A stretch of DNA of 64,000 bases from Congeria kusceri (Eukaryota > Mollusca > Bivalvia > Myida > Dreissenidae): NCBI GenBank assembly GCA_027627225.1, contig CM051036.1, positions 39,566,926 through 39,630,925 of the forward strand, written 5' to 3'. Of this stretch, positions 1 through 12,888 are shown piece after piece (the stretch's first letter is position 1; each line of letters opens with the position of its first letter). Made by a program: the position numbers and the translations under genes. The notes beneath the pieces were generated by a model that saw nothing but the letters and a program-made list of their open reading frames with translations, was not told where the DNA came from and searched no databases.

Positions 1-165
1 GTATTCTCATGCTTTGCAAAAATAATATATATCTACGTTAAACATTAAAGTAATATGCACTGTATTCATAAAAGTGATCTGTACTGGATGTAACTTAATA
101 AAGTAGCATTAATCATCATGTACTGACAGTATTTGTCATTTCAAAAGCTCTACATGCATAAACAG

Positions 166-1700
166 CTAGTAACTTGATAGTGTATTTGGATTCTGTGAGG
201 AACATAACTCCGTGGCTTTTAGCATTCTTGGGTGACGTCTATAATATACTGATATATGTACTGTATATTTGTCTTGTTTGTGAGTAGATGTTACATTCAA
301 AAATAAAATGATATTCTTCTTCGAGAACTGGGCAAACACTATATTAGTAATATCGGTATTATTCCACATTTCCTTCTCGATGTTAACCCATTTAAGGTAA
401 AATTGAAGTTCAAAACAGAAGATATTTTTTTATAAAATAAAGCCATTGAATAGCCATTTATGCGTCCTTCTATACCTTGGACAAAAGTGTCAGTAATTCT
501 TGCTTGAACACAGAAAATAAACCATTGAGATCACCAACACCTTGTGCCAAGCAGAAACGATAGAATCCCAATGAACGTAGAATACATTTCACTTTACTTG
601 CCCAGTTGGTTTTTAGGGGATTACTTTCAATATTGTCTAGCATAATTTTATATATCATTTTAATGCATTTATGTTTTGGAGCACATATCACCTTAAACCA
701 GTACTTTATCATATTCATTTTACTCATAGTTAAAAAGGCCACGTATCCCTGTCTCTGATAATATAAAGTCATTATGTGTGCTGATTTTGACACACCTATT
801 TGTCCTTCACCATTTACTAACATATTTTAAATTAAAAATAAGCAATTTTATTGTTGTTCTATTGATATTAAAAGGCATTTGATTATATTGTAAGGGATAT
901 CCTTGGTAACGAATATACAGACTCGATATTCGATGACGACGTTTTACAGTTATAAAAGCAGTGTATACTCATGTGTACACAAAAGTAAGACATCATAATG
1001 ATATCGGAACTGCATTTTAGAGTCATATAGGTCTAAGACAAGGCAAGTGTTTTGTTCCCAATTCTTTGTTTTCTTTGTATATCAATGGCATAGAGGATAT
1101 ATTGTACTCAAAAGGTGCAAGTGGTATTAATATAGGCATGTTAAAATGCTTCCTACTTATATGAAGGGCAAATACGTGTTCTGTTGTTCCCATTTTTGCT
1201 CGACATTCAGCTTGTGTTTCCAGCAATGCATGGTAATTTTCAGCCCAGTTTGATTGCCTACTTTTAATCAAATTTGTTAACAATTTACCTATGACACTTA
1301 ACATAGTTATCGCTCTAAAATTATTTGGGTCATTTAAATTTCCTTTCTAATGTATAGGTACAATAAAAAAAATCGGTCCATTTATCTCGAAAATATCCAA
1401 GACATAATAGTTTGTTAAAAAATTTAAGCAAATACAGAGGAAGTTCATCTCTGCCATTTATTATAAATTCATTTAAGATCAGATCTGGTCCCGCACTTTT
1501 TCCAGTTTTTATATTGGCAGTTCCTTTGAAAAATTCTTCAGCAGTAAAGTATTACTGTTATAAGAACCTTAACAATGTTTACTTTCATAAAATTGTTGCA
1601 CCGTGCTTTAGTGAACTTTTGTGGTCAACAATGTTAAAATCTCGCTCAAAATGGTTTAAATGCATACATTTATAGCATTTATATAAAGCACTCTAGTACA
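166..1700 (-). mobile_element. Decayed LINE (jockey/L2-like) reverse transcriptase and 3' region, with internal inversion
   Basis: On the minus strand from about 1690 down: NIKTGKSAGPDLILNEFI and LPLYLLKFFNKLLCLGYF, then SVIGKLLTNLIKSRQSNWAE and AECRAKMGTTEHVFALH (1304-1175). These are reverse-transcriptase motifs of molluscan non-LTR elements ('NKSAGPD', 'SVIGKLF', 'GTTD..F'). The next RT block lies on the plus strand (about 1018-1165: LRQGKCFVPNSLFSLYINGI), so that segment is inverted. The C-terminal region resumes on the minus strand (823-470 and 369-166: KCILRSLGFYRFCLAQGVGD; RRHPRMLKATELCSSQNPNT). Many stops and frameshifts. No target duplication or poly-A was identified. Confidence 0.8.
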
Positions 1701-2318
1701 GGTTTGGTGATTATCCATTCAGTTTTAAAAAATAGTTTGGACTTAATCACCTAAAAGCTAGGGCTTTATCAATTTTACATTATACTGTCCAAGGAAATTA
1801 ACAATATAACGCGTGTTTGGTGCATTTAAACAACACATGAAACAGATATACAAAGAAGAATGGCTGATACGTAAGGTCGTACATTAATAATTGCAAAAAC
1901 ATTAATTGATTATTACTTTTTTAACCGAAAATATTGCCAGGTTACTGACCTTTCTACATTCTTAATCAAATTCATACGAATTTGGCCAAATAAATGCCAT
2001 TAGGAATCATTTGTAGCAGCGCATTATACGTACAAAATATCATTGTATCTTGTGCGATATTTTAAATGTTGAAACTTACCTTAAAGATATGAGCATTTGT
2101 AAATAAATTATGGTAATAAGAAATTTGTTCTCTGAAATTTGATTTATGATCTGCAAATTGATATACCGAAGTAAAGGGGGTGATATTGTATTTGAAAATC
2201 GACTATACTTCAGTGGTTGAATTTAGTTAAAACATTACACCTTGCTGTTATGAAGTTGCAAGTTCCATACTAAGAAGACATGTTTGTGTTTTCGTAGGAC
2301 TTTACCGATAATGCACTG
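1701..2318. other. AT-rich, nothing recognised
   Basis: No open frame of note, splice-supported exon or repeat; downstream flank (gene sense) of the visible PHAF1 exons. Confidence 0.5.
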
Positions 2319-3062
2319 ATCAATATTTCCCCCCCCCCCCCCCCTCCCCCGGGGGGCGGTCTTATTTTTTGGGTCTATATTCCCCACACTAGAGCCTAGC
2401 ATTTTAATCTAAATCCCCACAGTGGGAGATGCTTGGTGATAAGCTGGTAGACAGTGGTAGTCTATGTAAGCTAATATTACCCGGATGTAAAATCCGACTA
2501 ATCTCTTTAAAATCAAATCCTAACGTTGTTAGGATCTGAAGACATTGTATAACAGGTCACGTTCAAATGACCTTCCGAACAATAACAATCTCAGTCCTGC
2601 TGCTCCCATTGAAATGGCTTGTTGCACAGCAAAGCTTGGCCACGGTTTTTGAAAAGGTGATGCATTTCCAGCTGATCCTCGGGAATAAATCATTTACAGT
2701 TAATTTTCACGTGGATAACAATGGATATAGTGGTACCTTGGGCGACTAAACATTCAAAGTTCACGTTAATTTCGTGCATAGTTTTTGTATTTTTGTAGTT
2801 TACATATAGAGTTATACCACAACATTTTGAAGGCAACAATTGTTTGGCTCATGAAAATGTCGTCTGTACGTGACCTCTAATGCGAAGTCATCAGATCCAG
2901 TCAGCGGATAATATAGTAGCGTCAGACTGGAAATGGTTTCAATGAGATTGAAATCCGACCAAAGTCTGTTTCCCGGGACCCGGAATTATTCGGCGTGTCC
3001 AATTCCTGTGTCGGGAATCGCTCCCCCCTTCCTCCGGGGGGGGGGGGGGGGGGAATATTGAT
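2319..3062. mobile_element. Candidate MITE with poly-C/poly-G inverted ends
   Basis: ATCAATATT (2319-2327) followed by a C run (2329-2350, one T) and a short G run mirrors the right end: a C-rich stretch, a G run (3036-3053) and AATATTGAT (3054-3062). The 744 bp interior has no long ORF. The ends are inverted repeats of each other, but the homopolymers make the exact boundary and any target duplication ambiguous. Confidence 0.55.
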
Positions 3063-3890
3063 AGGTGCATAATTTCAGTTACGAAATGCAAATAAAATTG
3101 TGTTTTTCAAAAAGCGATGGTCGTCAAAATACAATTTAACAAGAAATTTATCATTGATGGATTTTATTTCGGTCATTTTATTTAGAGGTTATACATATAT
3201 TTAAGAGAATGTTATGTTTACATGAAATAGGAATACTTAAGTAAAATTAAAACAAATCATGAATATAAGCGTTTATAATACGCTGTAATTAACTACTTTT
3301 GTTTTGATAGTCTAATGTTCAACTTTATAACGGCGCTGACAGTGTTTTCGTGTTAACCATGGGCTTGTCTACGGAAGCAAAGTAATATATGTGGAAAATT
3401 TTACTTGAAAACACCTTTTAATACTTAAATACGCAAATACGTTCTGAAAAATCTGCGTGAATCATATTGTAAATCTGGTGTGTTGTGTTGACTTTGGTAG
3501 ACAAGTTTAACGCTTATTAATTGTTGCAGAAGATTCACTATCAAAACACAATGTCAGTCAGTGACGGCGCTGCAAGTATTCTAGGGCAGATATTGTTTTT
3601 GTTTCTCCCGCTATTACTGGCGTACCATCGTTCCCCGGCTCTGCGTTTGATCTCGGAGTTCGCCTTATCAGATTAATTAAGTTTCTCAGAGTGCATACGG
3701 TTCGAATATCCAAACAGTATACTAATGACTATGTTGACCACATTTTGGGTACAATTTTTGACTTTTGTAATTTTCATGGAGATCCATTAGCATTTACACC
3801 GTATGGTAAATGTTATTTTCTATAATACAAACGCCTGTTGTTGTTATCCTATATGTTTTAGTGCAGTTAATGTCACAAAAGTATCCATTT
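3063..3890. other. AT-rich stretch with one GC-richer open segment
   Basis: About 3557-3822 is open on the plus strand without an ATG (ADIVFVSPAITGVPSFPGSA...RVHTVRISKQY). It is GC-richer at its start than its flanks. I do not recognise the protein; it may be a transposon relic. The rest has no recognisable content. Confidence 0.35.
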
Positions 3891-5003
3891 TTAGCTCGAC
3901 TATTCGAAGACTAGGTGAAATTTCCTACACAGCCCGGCGTCCGCGTCTGAATTTGGTTAAAGTTTTTATTCAAAAGATTTGTAACTTCAAACTACATAAG
4001 TTATCCACTTGAAACTTGGAATATTCCTTTGTCATCAACTCTAGTGGCATGGGTAACATTCCCGATAACTCTGTTTTGTATTTTGAACGAGTAATGCCAA
4101 TTGTTCACATAGATTTTCTGGTTAAAGTTAATATTAAAAAGTTTTGTAACTTCAAAACTACATAAATTATTTACTTGAAACTTGGAATATACCTTTGTCA
4201 TCAACTCAAGTGTCAGGGGCAACATTCCCCATAATTATGTTTTGTACTTTCACAGAGCTATGCCCCTTTTTGACATAGATTTTTTGGTTAAAAGGTTTAT
4301 ATTCACAAGATTTGTAACTGCAGAACTACATACGTTATTCACCTGAAACATACCTTTGTCATCAACCCCAGTGTCAGGGGCAACATTTTCCATAACTCTG
4401 TTTTGTATTTTGACAGAATTATGCCCCCCTTTTCACATAGAATTTCTGGTTTAAGTGTATATACAAAAGTTTGTAACTTCAAATCTACATAAGTCATTCA
4501 CTTTAAACTTGGAGTATACCTTTGTCATCAACTCCAGTAGCAGGGGCAACTTTCCTCATAACTCTGTTTTGTATTTGGACAGAGAGTTATGTCACTTGCT
4601 CACATATATTTTCTGGTTAAAGCTTATATTCAAAAGTTTGTAACCTCAAAACTACAGAAAATATTCACTTGAAACTTAGAATATACATTTGTCATCGACT
4701 CCAGCATCAAGTGCATCATTCCCCATAACTCAGTTTTGTATTTGGCAAGAATGTATGCTCTTTTTCACATCTATTATCAGGTTATTTGTTTTGTTCAAAT
4801 GTCTTGTAACTTCCAAGGTTCAACAATCCCCAATAAACTACATAAGATTTTCACTTGAATCTTTGAATAATTTGATGAAATAATTGCCTTATTATAAACT
4901 TAGTTTTGTATTTCAACAAATTAATGCCCCTTCCAATTTCCAAAATATGTATTAACTGAAACAATTCGATGAGTCAAGCGCGCTGTCCTTTCACAGCTCT
5001 TGT
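3891..5003. mobile_element. Tandem-core element (AGCTCGACTATTCG ends), six ~167-bp units
   Basis: Starts at AGCTCGACTATTCGAAGA and closes near GAGTCAAGCGCGCTGTC...ACAGCTCTTG. The better-preserved copy ending at 35248 shows the end as CGAATAGTCGAGCGC, the inverse of the start. The interior is six tandem units of about 160-168 bp beginning AACTTCAAAACTACATAAG (about 3981, 4148, 4316, 4476, 4642, 4809). This architecture matches bivalve 'pearl'/Helentron-associated elements. Short ORFs here are shadows of the units. Confidence 0.75.
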
Positions 5004-5910
5004 GTGTTTCCTTGCATAATTTCATCATCTACAAACTAACTGTACAAAGACAATACTGATTAATCATAATTATGTCTAGAATAAATGTTATTATTTGGGG
5101 AAAAAAATACATGTAAGCGTTTTTCTCTGTTTCTGATAATAATAAAAAACCCATACATATTATGGATGTTTTCGCAGTTTATTGTGTGTGCGTGCCGCAG
5201 AGAGTGTGTATGTTTTTAACGAACTCAAATTTTGTGTGGGTGTTTATGAACGAAATCATATTATATTTCAGGACGTGAACCACACTGTAAGTATTAGTTT
5301 TCGTTAAGAAACATACAGACAGGTAAACACTTTACGTTACACCCGTTAGCCCCAGTGATGCATACGTACTGATCATTTCAAAGACCTGATGCAGGACTCT
5401 AGTTAACTAATAATTTATAGCAGATATGCTAGTGTTGTACTGCGCCATCAAGTTCTTCTTGTTCATGAAAAGTCACTTTGCATGGCCAAGGCAGCGTAGT
5501 GCCAATACAAGTCTCTGGACATGCCAACTGCTTGATTTCGTAAAAAAGTTCAATCGCCAATTTTGGCCCCATTGTGTAGGCATAGTGCTGGGGGAATAGC
5601 CACGCATCAGAACGACTAAGAGTTGTTTATTGGCCGATAAACAATGATAATGCGAAAATTATTTTGATTCTAACATTATTTGACAAATATTTGTGTAATT
5701 GTAATGAGAACTATATTTTACTATGCTCCGCTCAGAATCAAGACTACTTTTTGCGTCGTTTATTGGGTAGTTTAACAACAATAATTTTGTCTATAGAAAA
5801 AGTAGTATCATTTTAGAAATAAGAATACACACCAATGGGTGTGCACAAAAAAGTTGTATGGAAAAAAATGGCAAAAAACTTTCGCATCATTATGTTGTTA
5901 GTTTAAACCT
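5004..5910. other. No recognised feature
   Basis: Intergenic AT-rich sequence between a tandem-core element and a SINE. Confidence 0.4.
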
Positions 5911-6095
5911 ATTTATTTTAGCTCGATTACATCGAAAGCCTAAGGCTTATTGAGACACTCTCGAGTCTGTTTCCTGGGTAGAACCAGTACATGTTGTCTT
6001 TGGGGAGATCTTGAGTACGCTCCCAGAGTGGGGATCAAACTCGGGACCTCCCGATCGCTAGGCGGACACCATATCCACTATGCCACCGTGACCGC
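5911..6095 (-). mobile_element. tRNA-derived SINE, full length
   Basis: On the minus strand it begins GGTCACGGTGGCATAGTGG (box A-like GGCATAGTGG) and has GGTCCCGAGTTTGATCCC (box B-like), i.e. a tRNA-like head. The 3' part is GGTTCTACCCAGGAAACAGA, ending TCGAGCTAAAATAAAT. Related copies: 57892-58076 (same strand), and 3' fragments at 28375-28470 and 20873-20955. Confidence 0.75.
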
Positions 6096-6129
6096 GATTT
6101 TGTTGTTAAAAAGTTGTTGCTAATGACAT

Positions 6130-7390
6130 TGAATACAAGTCAGATTTGATCTTCTGCTGAACATAGAATACAATGAAGATTGGGTCTACTTATGAACAAC
6201 GAAGACAAGACAGATTTAATGTACAGTATTTAATGTACAGTTGACCATTTACTATGAACAATGAATACAATCAATGAATACAGGTACAAGAAAGATTAGT
6301 TTGATCTACTGTTGAACATTGAATACATGGAAGATTGATCTACTAATCCTAGAATGGGCGGATTGTTCTATATATGGTTGAATTTTGAATATAGATAATA
6401 GAATTGTTTTATTTACAGTTGAACTTTCAATAGAAGAACCATTGGATTTAAATTTGAAGTTTCGATGTGAGAACCGTTTGATCTACAGTTTAACTTTAAT
6501 TCAAGAACCGTTTGATCTACTGTTTAATATTAATGCAAGAACAGTTTGATCTACACTTCAGCTTTTAATGGAAGGACCGTTTGATCTACTGTTGAATGTT
6601 CAATGCCATAACTGCTTGATGGTTCCCTTTTCCCCCTGCTGCCGCTCTGGGCTGGTCAACGCAGAAATGTCGAATATCTTTAGAAATGTAATTTATTTTT
6701 GCAAATTTTCAATGACAAATGAATAGACTATGCTTAAAACCTTAATTACGATCATTAGACTAATAAATACCCTGGATTTAGCAAATAATTAGAAAAAGTC
6801 AACAGACTGGTCTGGATTTCCACCCAGCTCCTTTTTAGCAGCACCCTGTACCTTTTGTGATCCTAGATCTTTCCCTAGCAATAACAGTTTGATGTACTGA
6901 TGAATTTTCAATGCAAGGACAGATTGATTTACTGTTGAGGTTTCTACAGTTGAACCCTTTTATATACTGTTCAACTTTTAATGCAAGAACCATTTTATCT
7001 ACTGTTGAACTTTTAATAAAACAACTATTTTATCTACTGTTGCACTTTTAATGCAAGAACTATTTCATATAGTGTTGAACTTTCAATGCAAGAACTGTTT
7101 TATATACTGCTGAACTTTAAATGCTAGAACCATTTTATCTACTGTTGAACTTTCATTTGAAACTTTTTTAAATCTAAAGTTGAACTTTCAATGCCATAAC
7201 CACTATTTGTACTGCTGAACTTTAAATTGAAACTTTAATGCGTTAATTCGTTCATGTACCATTGAAGTTAATATTGAATTTCCAATGCACAGATGAGTTG
7301 ATCTACCATTAAACTGAGAACACAAGGATTTTATTAAATGTCGAAGTTTGAACTACCAATAAACTTTAGCTTGCATCTTTGATCTGTTGA
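6130..7390. repeat. Degenerate ~36-bp minisatellite, interrupted by a 250-bp repeat
   Basis: Dozens of imperfect units resembling CTACTGTTGAACTTT followed by AATGCAAGAACCATTTTAT run across this stretch. The array is broken at 6629-6884 by a dispersed repeat and resumes afterwards with the same unit. No coding potential. Confidence 0.8.
6629..6884 (-). mobile_element. ~250-bp dispersed repeat, copy A
   Basis: Reverse complement reads GGGAAAGATCTAGGATCAC, then GGAAATCCAGACCAGTC and ends near CCCAGAGCGGCAGCAGGGGG. The copy at 54811-55101 shares the whole layout in the opposite orientation; fragments occur near 61570-61650 and 63005-63065. It lies inside the ~36 bp minisatellite. Confidence 0.65.
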
Positions 7391-7863
7391 TAAAGTGAGG
7401 GTAACTGCGCTTTGTTGATGAAGCATATAATCATCCAGCCAAACACAGATATAATAGACAGCATTTAAAAAAGAAATCATTGTAAAATTTTCAGTAGTTT
7501 TATTTTCTAGATGTTAAAAATTGAAAGATCACAATAAGTTTATTTCAGACCCTCACATGAAAATACAAAGGGCAAGACATTCAGTATACACGTAAATGTG
7601 TAGAATAATAATTGCATGCATTCATAAAACGAAGTTGAAATACTTTACAATAAACATATCACAATATAAATAATCATAATATGCAAACAGACATTTTATC
7701 TACAACAGTTGTAACTTATAATATCATTTGTTACTCCGTTTTGCCACACAATGCCTTATGTTAACCTCAAAACCAACAGCATAATTAACAATTTATATTA
7801 GTATCAATTGGAGTTATTTTAAAACTCCCAATACACAATGCACCACCATTCACAGGTAGATTT

Positions 7864-8118
7864 GAGACATGTCGTGGGAAAACCGGGCTTAATGCGTGTG
7901 CGTAAAGTGTCATCCGGGATCAGCCTGTCCGCACAGGCTGATCGGGGATGGCACTTTCCACTTCCAAGGTATTTCTGTTTCAAAGAAGTCTCTTCTTAAC
8001 ATAAATCCGATGTAGGCGGAAAGTGCCGTACTGGATCAGCCAGTGCAGACTGCACAGGCTGATCTGGGAACACTTTACGCACATGCATTATGATCGGCTT
8101 TCCCACGACACGCCCCAT
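7864..8118. mobile_element. Foldback (palindromic) element, copy 1
   Basis: Starts GAGACATGTCGTGGGAAAAC and ends with the inverse GTTTTCCCACGACACGCC type. Each arm also carries its own short palindrome around TGCGGACTGCACAGGCT. Full-length copies in this window are about 260 bp; this one is nearly full length. Confidence 0.85.
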
Positions 8119-8375
8119 TTATTCTCCATGCAATTTAACAACATTTATGACAAAATGTTACCACATTTACTAACAAATGCATACAACTGATATCACTCCA
8201 AATACCGAGTTTTTACTAGGAGGGAATACTCAGAATACACGTATATCAAACGCTGCGTCAAGATATTAACCATAACTTAGTATTTTGATTTTAAGACAAC
8301 CAATAAATATGCAACTTTTTTTTTTATCATTATGAAGGAAATGTCAGATTTGAGCACATGTACAAAGGTAAATAT

Positions 8376-8587
8376 GAGGCATGTCGTGGGAAACAAGGGC
8401 TTAATGCACAGGTGTAGTGTCATCCCTGATAATCCGGATGACACTTTCCGCTTTTATGACATTTTCTGTTCCAAGAAAGTCTCTTCTAAACATAAATCAC
8501 TGAAGGCGGAGTGTCTTCCCGGATTAGCCTGTGCGGACGACACTTTACGCACATGCACTGAGCCCCATTATCCCACAACACGCCTCG
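8376..8587. mobile_element. Foldback element, copy 2 (shortened)
   Basis: GAGGCATGTCGTGGGAAAC at the start, CCCACAACACGCCTC at the end. About 50 bp shorter than full length because both inner palindromes are eroded (GATAATCCGGATGACACTTT). A 119-codon ORF across it is a by-product. Confidence 0.82.
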
Positions 8588-9364
8588 TATGTTCTTTAAT
8601 CATCATCTATTTCTCCATAGAGTTATGTTACTTACAACATGCACTTTCAAGAATACAAGCAGATACTTCAAAATGCAGTTTCATTCACTGACAGCAAAAC
8701 ATTTTGTAAAGAGAAAGTTTGCAACAAGGTGAATGAAGAGCATGTAGAAATTTTGTGTTTATATTTAAAAACACCAAAAGGTGAATATGTCATGGGATGG
8801 TTCAATAAGTAATACTCATAGTAACACAATACTTATTTTCAGAAGTGCGTTTTCTCGACAGATTCTCGTTATGCAAAAAATCTCCTGAATAATTATTTGA
8901 CCTAATCTCTTTAAACTATACTAAAAATATTATTTAAAAATATGTCATGTGATGTCTCATAATGAATTTATTATTTAAAGCCATATTATGCCTTCATCAC
9001 ATAATGCCCATCACTGTTGGTTGTATTTTCTCCAAAAAACAGGTTAGTAAATCGCGAAATAAATAGAGAACATTCGTTTGTTTGGGTAGAGTATCGATTT
9101 TGATTCACTAGTGATCATGAAAATTTATATTTCCATGAGTGGCGCAGCCATGATTGAAAATATGTATTTTCTATGGTTACGAATGAATAAAAAATTGACA
9201 TTCTACCAAAAGCAATACATTTTTATTTTAAGCTAAAAAATGTGTTATTTTGGTATTTTCCAACTTTCTGGTGAAAAATTTGTTCCATTATCAAAGTGGA
9301 AATTTTCACTGTTTTAAAGCTGACATGTCCCTATAAACTACAGGAAAGAATAAAATTAATGTTA
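8588..9364. other. No recognised feature
   Basis: AT-rich; no significant ORF or repeat structure seen. Confidence 0.45.
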
Positions 9365-11694
9365 AACAAGAGGTCCCTGAGGGCCCTAGGACGCTCACCT
9401 GAGACCTTGTGACCCAATTGGAATTTGCATCCTCGAGGCGTGGCTAATTTTTATCCCAGGGGCATAATATGAACAATCTTGAACAAACCACTGGGCCTTG
9501 CGGTTTCAGGAAAAGATTTTTAAAGTAACTTTGCTATTTAAGTCTAAATAAAGCATGTGACCCCTCAGGGTGCCACCAGAATTGACCCCAGGGGCATAAT
9601 TTGAACAATCTTTGGAGAGGACCACTATGCAATGTTACGTACCAAATATAGGAAAGCTGTGGGCCTTGCCGTTTCAGAGGAGAAGATTTTTAAAGTCATT
9701 TTGCTATTTGAGTCTATATAAAACATGTGACCCCCAGGGAGGACCACTATATGGATGTTACATACCACATATGAAACCTCTAAGCCTTGCGGTTTACGAG
9801 GAGAATAAATTTTAAAGTCATTTTGCTATTTAAGCCTATATAAACCATGTGACCCCTAAAGTGTGGTCAGTGTTGACTCATGGGGCATAATTTGAACAAT
9901 CTTTGTAGAGGACCACTTGAGGATGTTACATACCAAATATGAAACCTCTGGGCTTTGCGATTTCAGAGGAGATGATTTTTAAAGACATTTTGCTATTAAA
10001 GTTGATATAAACCCCCGAGGCGTGACCACATTTGACCCCACGGGCATAATTTGAACAATCTTTGTAGAGGACTACTATATGATGTTACATACCAAATAAG
10101 AATTCTCTGGGCCTTGTGGTTTCTGAGGAGAAGATTTTTAAAGTCATTTTGCTATGTAACTCTATATAAATCATTTGCCCCTGGGGCGTTGCCTGTTTTA
10201 ACCCCAGGGGCATCATTTGAACAATATTTGTAGAGAACCACTATAGAATGTTACATAACAAATATGAAACCTCTGGGCCTTGCGGTTTCAGAAAAGATTT
10301 TTAAAGACATTTTGCTATTTAAGTTTATATAAACCATGTGACCCCCGGGGCGTGGCCAGTTTTGACCCAAGGGGCACAATTTGAACAATCTTTGTAGAGG
10401 ACCACTATAGGATGTTACATTCCAAATATGAAACCTCTGGCCCTCGTGGTTTCAGAGGGGAAGATTGTTAAAGTCATTTTGCTATATATTCTATATAAAC
10501 CATATGACCCCCGGGGCGTGGCCAGCTTTGACCCCAGGGGCATAATTTGAACAATCTTTGTAGAGGACCACTATAGGATGTTACATACCAAATATGAAAC
10601 CTCTGGGCCTTGTGGTTTCAGAGGAGAACATTTTTAAAGTCATTTTGCTATATATTCTATATAAACCATGTGACCCCCGGGGCGTGGCCCGTTTTGACCC
10701 CGAGGGTATAATTTGAACAAGCTTTGTAAAGGACCACTAAAGGATGTTACATACCAGATATGAAACCTCGGGGTCTTGCGATTTCAGAGGAGATTTTTTA
10801 ATTCATTTTGCTATATGTTCTATATAAACCTTGTGCCCCCAGGGTGTGGCCAGTTCTGACCCCATGGGCATAATTTGAACAATCTTTGTAGAGGACCACT
10901 ATAGGATGTTACATACCAAATATTAAACCTCTGGGCCTTGTGGTTTCAGAGAAGATTTTTAAAGTCATTTTGCTATATATTCCATATAAACCATGTGAAC
11001 CCCAGGGCGTGGCCCGTTTTGACTCCAGGGGCATAATTTGAACAATCTTTGTAGAAGACCACTATAGGATGTTACATACCAAATGTAAAACCTCTGGGCC
11101 TTGTGGTTTCAGAGAAGATTTTTAAAGTCATTTTGCTATATATTCTATATAAACCATGTGACCCCAAGGGCGTGGCCAGTTCTGACCCCATGGGCATCAT
11201 TTGAACAATCTTTGTAGAGGACCACTATAGGATGTTACATACCAAATATGAAACGTCTGGGCCTTGTGGTTTCAGAGAAGAAGATTGTTAAAGTCATTTT
11301 GCTATATATTCTATATAAACCATGTGATCCCCAGGGCGTGGCCCATTTTGACCCCAGAGGCATAATTTGAACAATCTTTGTAGAAGACCACTATAGGATG
11401 TTACATACCAAATATGAAACCTCTGGGCCCTGCGGTTTCAAAGATGATTTTTTAAGTTGACACTTTTAAAATCTATTTTTAGCTCTGGTGACCTACATAT
11501 GCAGCGGACCAGAAAGATTTGAACAACTTTGAAAGAGGTTCACCCAAGGATCATTCCTGTGAAGTTTGGTGAAAATCTGCCAAGCGGTTTATGAGGAAAT
11601 GTTGCTTGAATGAAAGTTGACGACGCACACACGACGGACAACGGGCGATCACAAAAGCTCACCATGAGCACTTTGTGCTCAGGTGAGCTAAAAA
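9365..11694. mobile_element. Tandem-core element (GCTCACCTGAG ends), about 13 units of ~160 bp
   Basis: The left end AACAAGAGGTCCCTGAGGGC...CGCTCACCTGAG and right end GAGCACTTTGTGCTCAGGTG...AGCT are inverse of each other in their CTCACCTGAG core. Between them a unit of about 160 bp repeats about 13 times, marked by TTTGAACAATCTTTGTAGAG and GGATGTTACATACCAAATA. One unit near 9750 is truncated. Related elements lie at 12889-14329 and 46709-47380. Architecture as in bivalve pearl/HINE elements. Confidence 0.85.
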
Positions 11695-12888
11695 CGGTTT
11701 ATAGTTTCTGATGAACCATAAAAACCAAGATGCTTACTACACTTTCCATGTTGCACAAAAAAAACAAAAAACTTTTTTTTAACAACAACCTAGTACTGTT
11801 TAAATTTGTAGTTATCGTCATATATCCAGCATACTTAATATTACAACAAATAAAACCTGCTGGCAAAATCCAAAATAATATTCTGATTAACTGTCAAAAA
11901 TCAAACAGTTTGTCGAAATGTGGAGATAAACCATTTTCAAACAATGAAGACCTGAAGCACAAATTAACAAAATCTTTATACTTTTTACAACATTTTAATT
12001 TGTTAAAAACAATTTGAATATATTACATGTGTATATACATATAATTGCAACAATAAAATTCAACACTATTAAATGGTAAAATCTGTTTCAAACTCACAGA
12101 CACAAACAAACACGCACTCACACACACCTACGATTGGAGGTTAAGAACAATAACCAAAAGGTGGAGATACATTCTGCCACAGTGGTGAATATAGTGTTGA
12201 TATATTTCACATGGTAAATTGCCGATGCACCAATTATAACTACCCCCAAGCATTTACAGATCTTTCATTCCACATTGTCTCATCTATTATTTTTAGTAAA
12301 ACCAAATAATTTAATTAATTTCCATAAAAATTAAATTCTCGTTAAAAAAAACATCAACAGTAGCACTTTCATCTAAAACATCAACAGTAGCACTTTCATC
12401 TAAAACATCAACAGTAGCACTTTCATCTAAAACATCAACAGTAGCACTTTCATCTAACAGTCTGTTACCGGTTAATAAACATTTGCCAACAAAATAAACA
12501 ACTTTACAAAAACAGATTAGAAAGCAAAGAAATATGTAACACATTTATCTGAAGCGCAGCCAAGATAGTTCATTAAACAATAATAGGCATTTAGAGGTTT
12601 TACAATCCTGCAACACAGATTGAGTACACATGCACCAAACACATTGGAAAACGGAGCCACGTGTAATAGTTAAATGGGGCCTCTTGCAAACGGAGCCAAA
12701 AAAGATGGTAAAAATGGAGCCAACCTGTGATTAAAATTTCAATGATCAATGACAATGAATGGCCATATATAAACATATCTGTACCATACCTGGAATGAAG
12801 TTAAGAAAAATGTTATAACTGAACAATTTAAAATAAATTAGCACAAAAAACACACACACACAAACTGGTAAATACAACATATTTTTAT
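11695..12888. other. AT-rich stretch with one minisatellite
   Basis: Apart from the 27 bp minisatellite at 12347-12456 and a short (CA)n near 12850, nothing is recognisable. Confidence 0.45.
12347..12456. repeat. 27-bp minisatellite, four perfect units
   Basis: AAAACATCAACAGTAGCAC followed by TTTCATCT, four head-to-tail copies with no differences seen. On the minus strand it reads as DESATVDVL repeats inside a 77-codon ORF that I do not regard as a gene. Confidence 0.92.

Noticed and set aside
6018..6095. Functional tRNA gene on the minus strand
   Set aside because: Joined to a SINE body with other copies in the window; no proper acceptor pairing or terminator.
8332..8691. 119-codon ORF
   Set aside because: It runs through foldback copy 2; similar ORFs arise in other copies of the same element.
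12311..12544. 77-codon ORF with DESATVDVL repeats
   Set aside because: Entirely due to a 27 bp minisatellite; no splice or homology support.
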